This document shows, piece after piece, positions 39,563 through 40,361 of a stretch of DNA of 40,361 nt. Under the pieces are notes generated by a model. That model was not told the origin of the DNA. It saw nothing but the letters and a program-made list of their open reading frames with translations, and ran no database searches. The translations under genes were made by a program, and so were the position numbers. Numbering within the stretch: position 1 is the stretch's first letter; every line of letters begins with the position of its first letter. The DNA is from Oscillospiraceae bacterium (GTDB lineage: Bacteria; Bacillota; Clostridia; Oscillospirales; Oscillospiraceae). The stretch covers positions 1-40,361 of the forward strand of contig JAFSLL010000102.1 in the NCBI GenBank assembly GCA_017448455.1, read 5' to 3'.

Positions 39563-40361
39563 ATGAAAAAGACTCTTGCGCTGTTTCTTGCGTTGCTGAT
39601 GCTGTTCGCGCTGACTGCCTGCGGACACAAGGCACCGACATCTGTTGAAGAACCAAGCCCGGATCCGGTAATAGAACCGGAGACGGAAACACCTGCCGAA
39701 GAAGTGCCTGCTGAGGAAGAGGCTCCGCTTGCGGCGGTGACCAATTATGCTGACTTTATGGCGGCTGAAGACTATACCCCTGTTGAAGTTGAGACCTATG
39801 TTCAGGATACGCAATCCTGGTGGAATGATCAGATCACAGTCTACACGCAGAACCAAGACGGTGCTTTCTTTGTGTATAATATGGCCTGCTCTCAGGAAGA
39901 TGCCGCAAAGCTTGTTCCCGGCCAGAAGATTCTTGTGAAGGGCGATAAGGGGACCTGGGCAGGAGAAGTCGAAATTGTGGACGCAAGCTTTGAGTTCGTG
40001 GACGGCGACAGCTTTGTCGCAGAGCCGCTGGATGTGACCGACCTGCTTGGCACCGAAGAGCTGGCGGCCCATCAGAATGAAAAGGTTACCTTTAATGGTC
40101 TAACGATTGTCGCAAAGGATGATGGGGAATCTGCTTTTTACCGCGGATGGGATAATTCCGGGGAAGCCGGCAGTGACGCGGACCTATATTTTGACGCTTC
40201 TATTAATGGCGAGACGTATACTTTCGTTATTGAGTATTATCTTCGCAATGAAGCCACCGTTGCTTATCAGGCGGTTGAAAATCTGAAAGTCGGCGATGTT
40301 GTAGATCTGGAAGGCTTCCTGTACTGGTATGAAGGCGCTCAGCCGCATATCACTTCGGTTA
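39563..40361 (+). CDS. Lipoprotein of unknown function (3' end outside window)
   Basis: ATG at 39563 preceded by AAAAGGAGG; the frame stays open to the window end, giving at least 266 residues. Lipoprotein signal with lipobox LTAC (Cys20), followed by a Pro/Glu-rich spacer (about 25-55). The rest is beta-rich with two related parts that begin with TNYADFMAAEDYTPVEVE and DLLGTEELAAHQNEKVTF. Each has an OB-like run of strands (YVQDTQSWWNDQITVYTQN; LVPGQKILVKGDKGTWAGEV). Similar lipoproteins are common in clostridia. Not part of the ABC operon by promoter evidence. Confidence 0.82.
   Translation, partial: MKKTLALFLALLMLFALTACGHKAPTSVEEPSPDPVIEPETETPAEEVPAEEEAPLAAVTNYADFMAAEDYTPVEVETYVQDTQSWWNDQITVYTQNQDGAFFVYNMACSQEDAAKLVPGQKILVKGDKGTWAGEVEIVDASFEFVDGDSFVAEPLDVTDLLGTEELAAHQNEKVTFNGLTIVAKDDGESAFYRGWDNSGEAGSDADLYFDASINGETYTFVIEYYLRNEATVAYQAVENLKVGDVVDLEGFLYWYEGAQPHITSV

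Overview
The window looks like a chromosomal segment of a Bacillota bacterium, most probably a gut-type clostridium. It carries most of a tailed-phage prophage. The pointers are strong AGGAGG-type ribosome binding sites, tRNA genes with encoded CCA, two lipoproteins with LxxC lipoboxes, a sugar ABC operon without an outer membrane system, and clostridial-style surface repeats. I cannot name a species. The left 24 kb looks distinctly more GC-rich than the right 16 kb, which fits a prophage next to host sequence.

Bases 1 to about 24,200 are a siphovirus-like (HK97-fold) prophage read almost entirely on the minus strand, so its order runs from high to low coordinates. A regulatory head (23,360-24,016) has two small Cro/CI-type regulators and back-to-back consensus promoters. 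Eight small early genes follow (20,754-23,360). A second promoter, preceded by three exact-register 10-bp tandem repeats, appears to start the late operon. Its first genes are unusual: a short leader ORF, a 10-helix membrane protein, and two pairs of a PP-loop 'PAPS reductase-like' protein with a ParB-like protein, all joined by overlapping stop/start codons. Then come a small Cys-rich protein, HNH nuclease, small and large terminase, portal, prohead protease, capsid, connectors, major tail protein, tail chaperones, tape measure, distal tail proteins and the start of a tail protein cut by the left edge. No integrase, replication or lysis gene is visible; some may lie beyond base 1.

Two recoding signals stand out. 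The capsid gene ends in an in-frame A AAC CCT heptamer directly before its stop, with a 7-bp hairpin 5 nt downstream. A -1 slip adds 96 residues forming an Ig/cadherin-like domain, closely related to the one fused in frame to the major tail protein. The tail chaperone gene has the classical A AAA AAA G slip site giving the G/G-T pair.

A tRNA-Leu(CAG) at 24,260-24,347 marks the probable right-hand end of the prophage and is a plausible attachment site. To its right is host chromosome on the plus strand: a large secreted repeat protein, mnmG, a VWA protein with a MoxR-like AAA+ ATPase, a rhodanese, an orphan OmpR-type response regulator with PhoP-box-like repeats at its promoter, an aldose-epimerase-like protein, tRNA-Gly(CCC) on the minus strand, an RlmI-type 23S rRNA methyltransferase, a four-gene sugar ABC transporter operon (ATPase, two permeases, lipoprotein with an extra C-terminal membrane helix), and a lipoprotein cut by the right edge.
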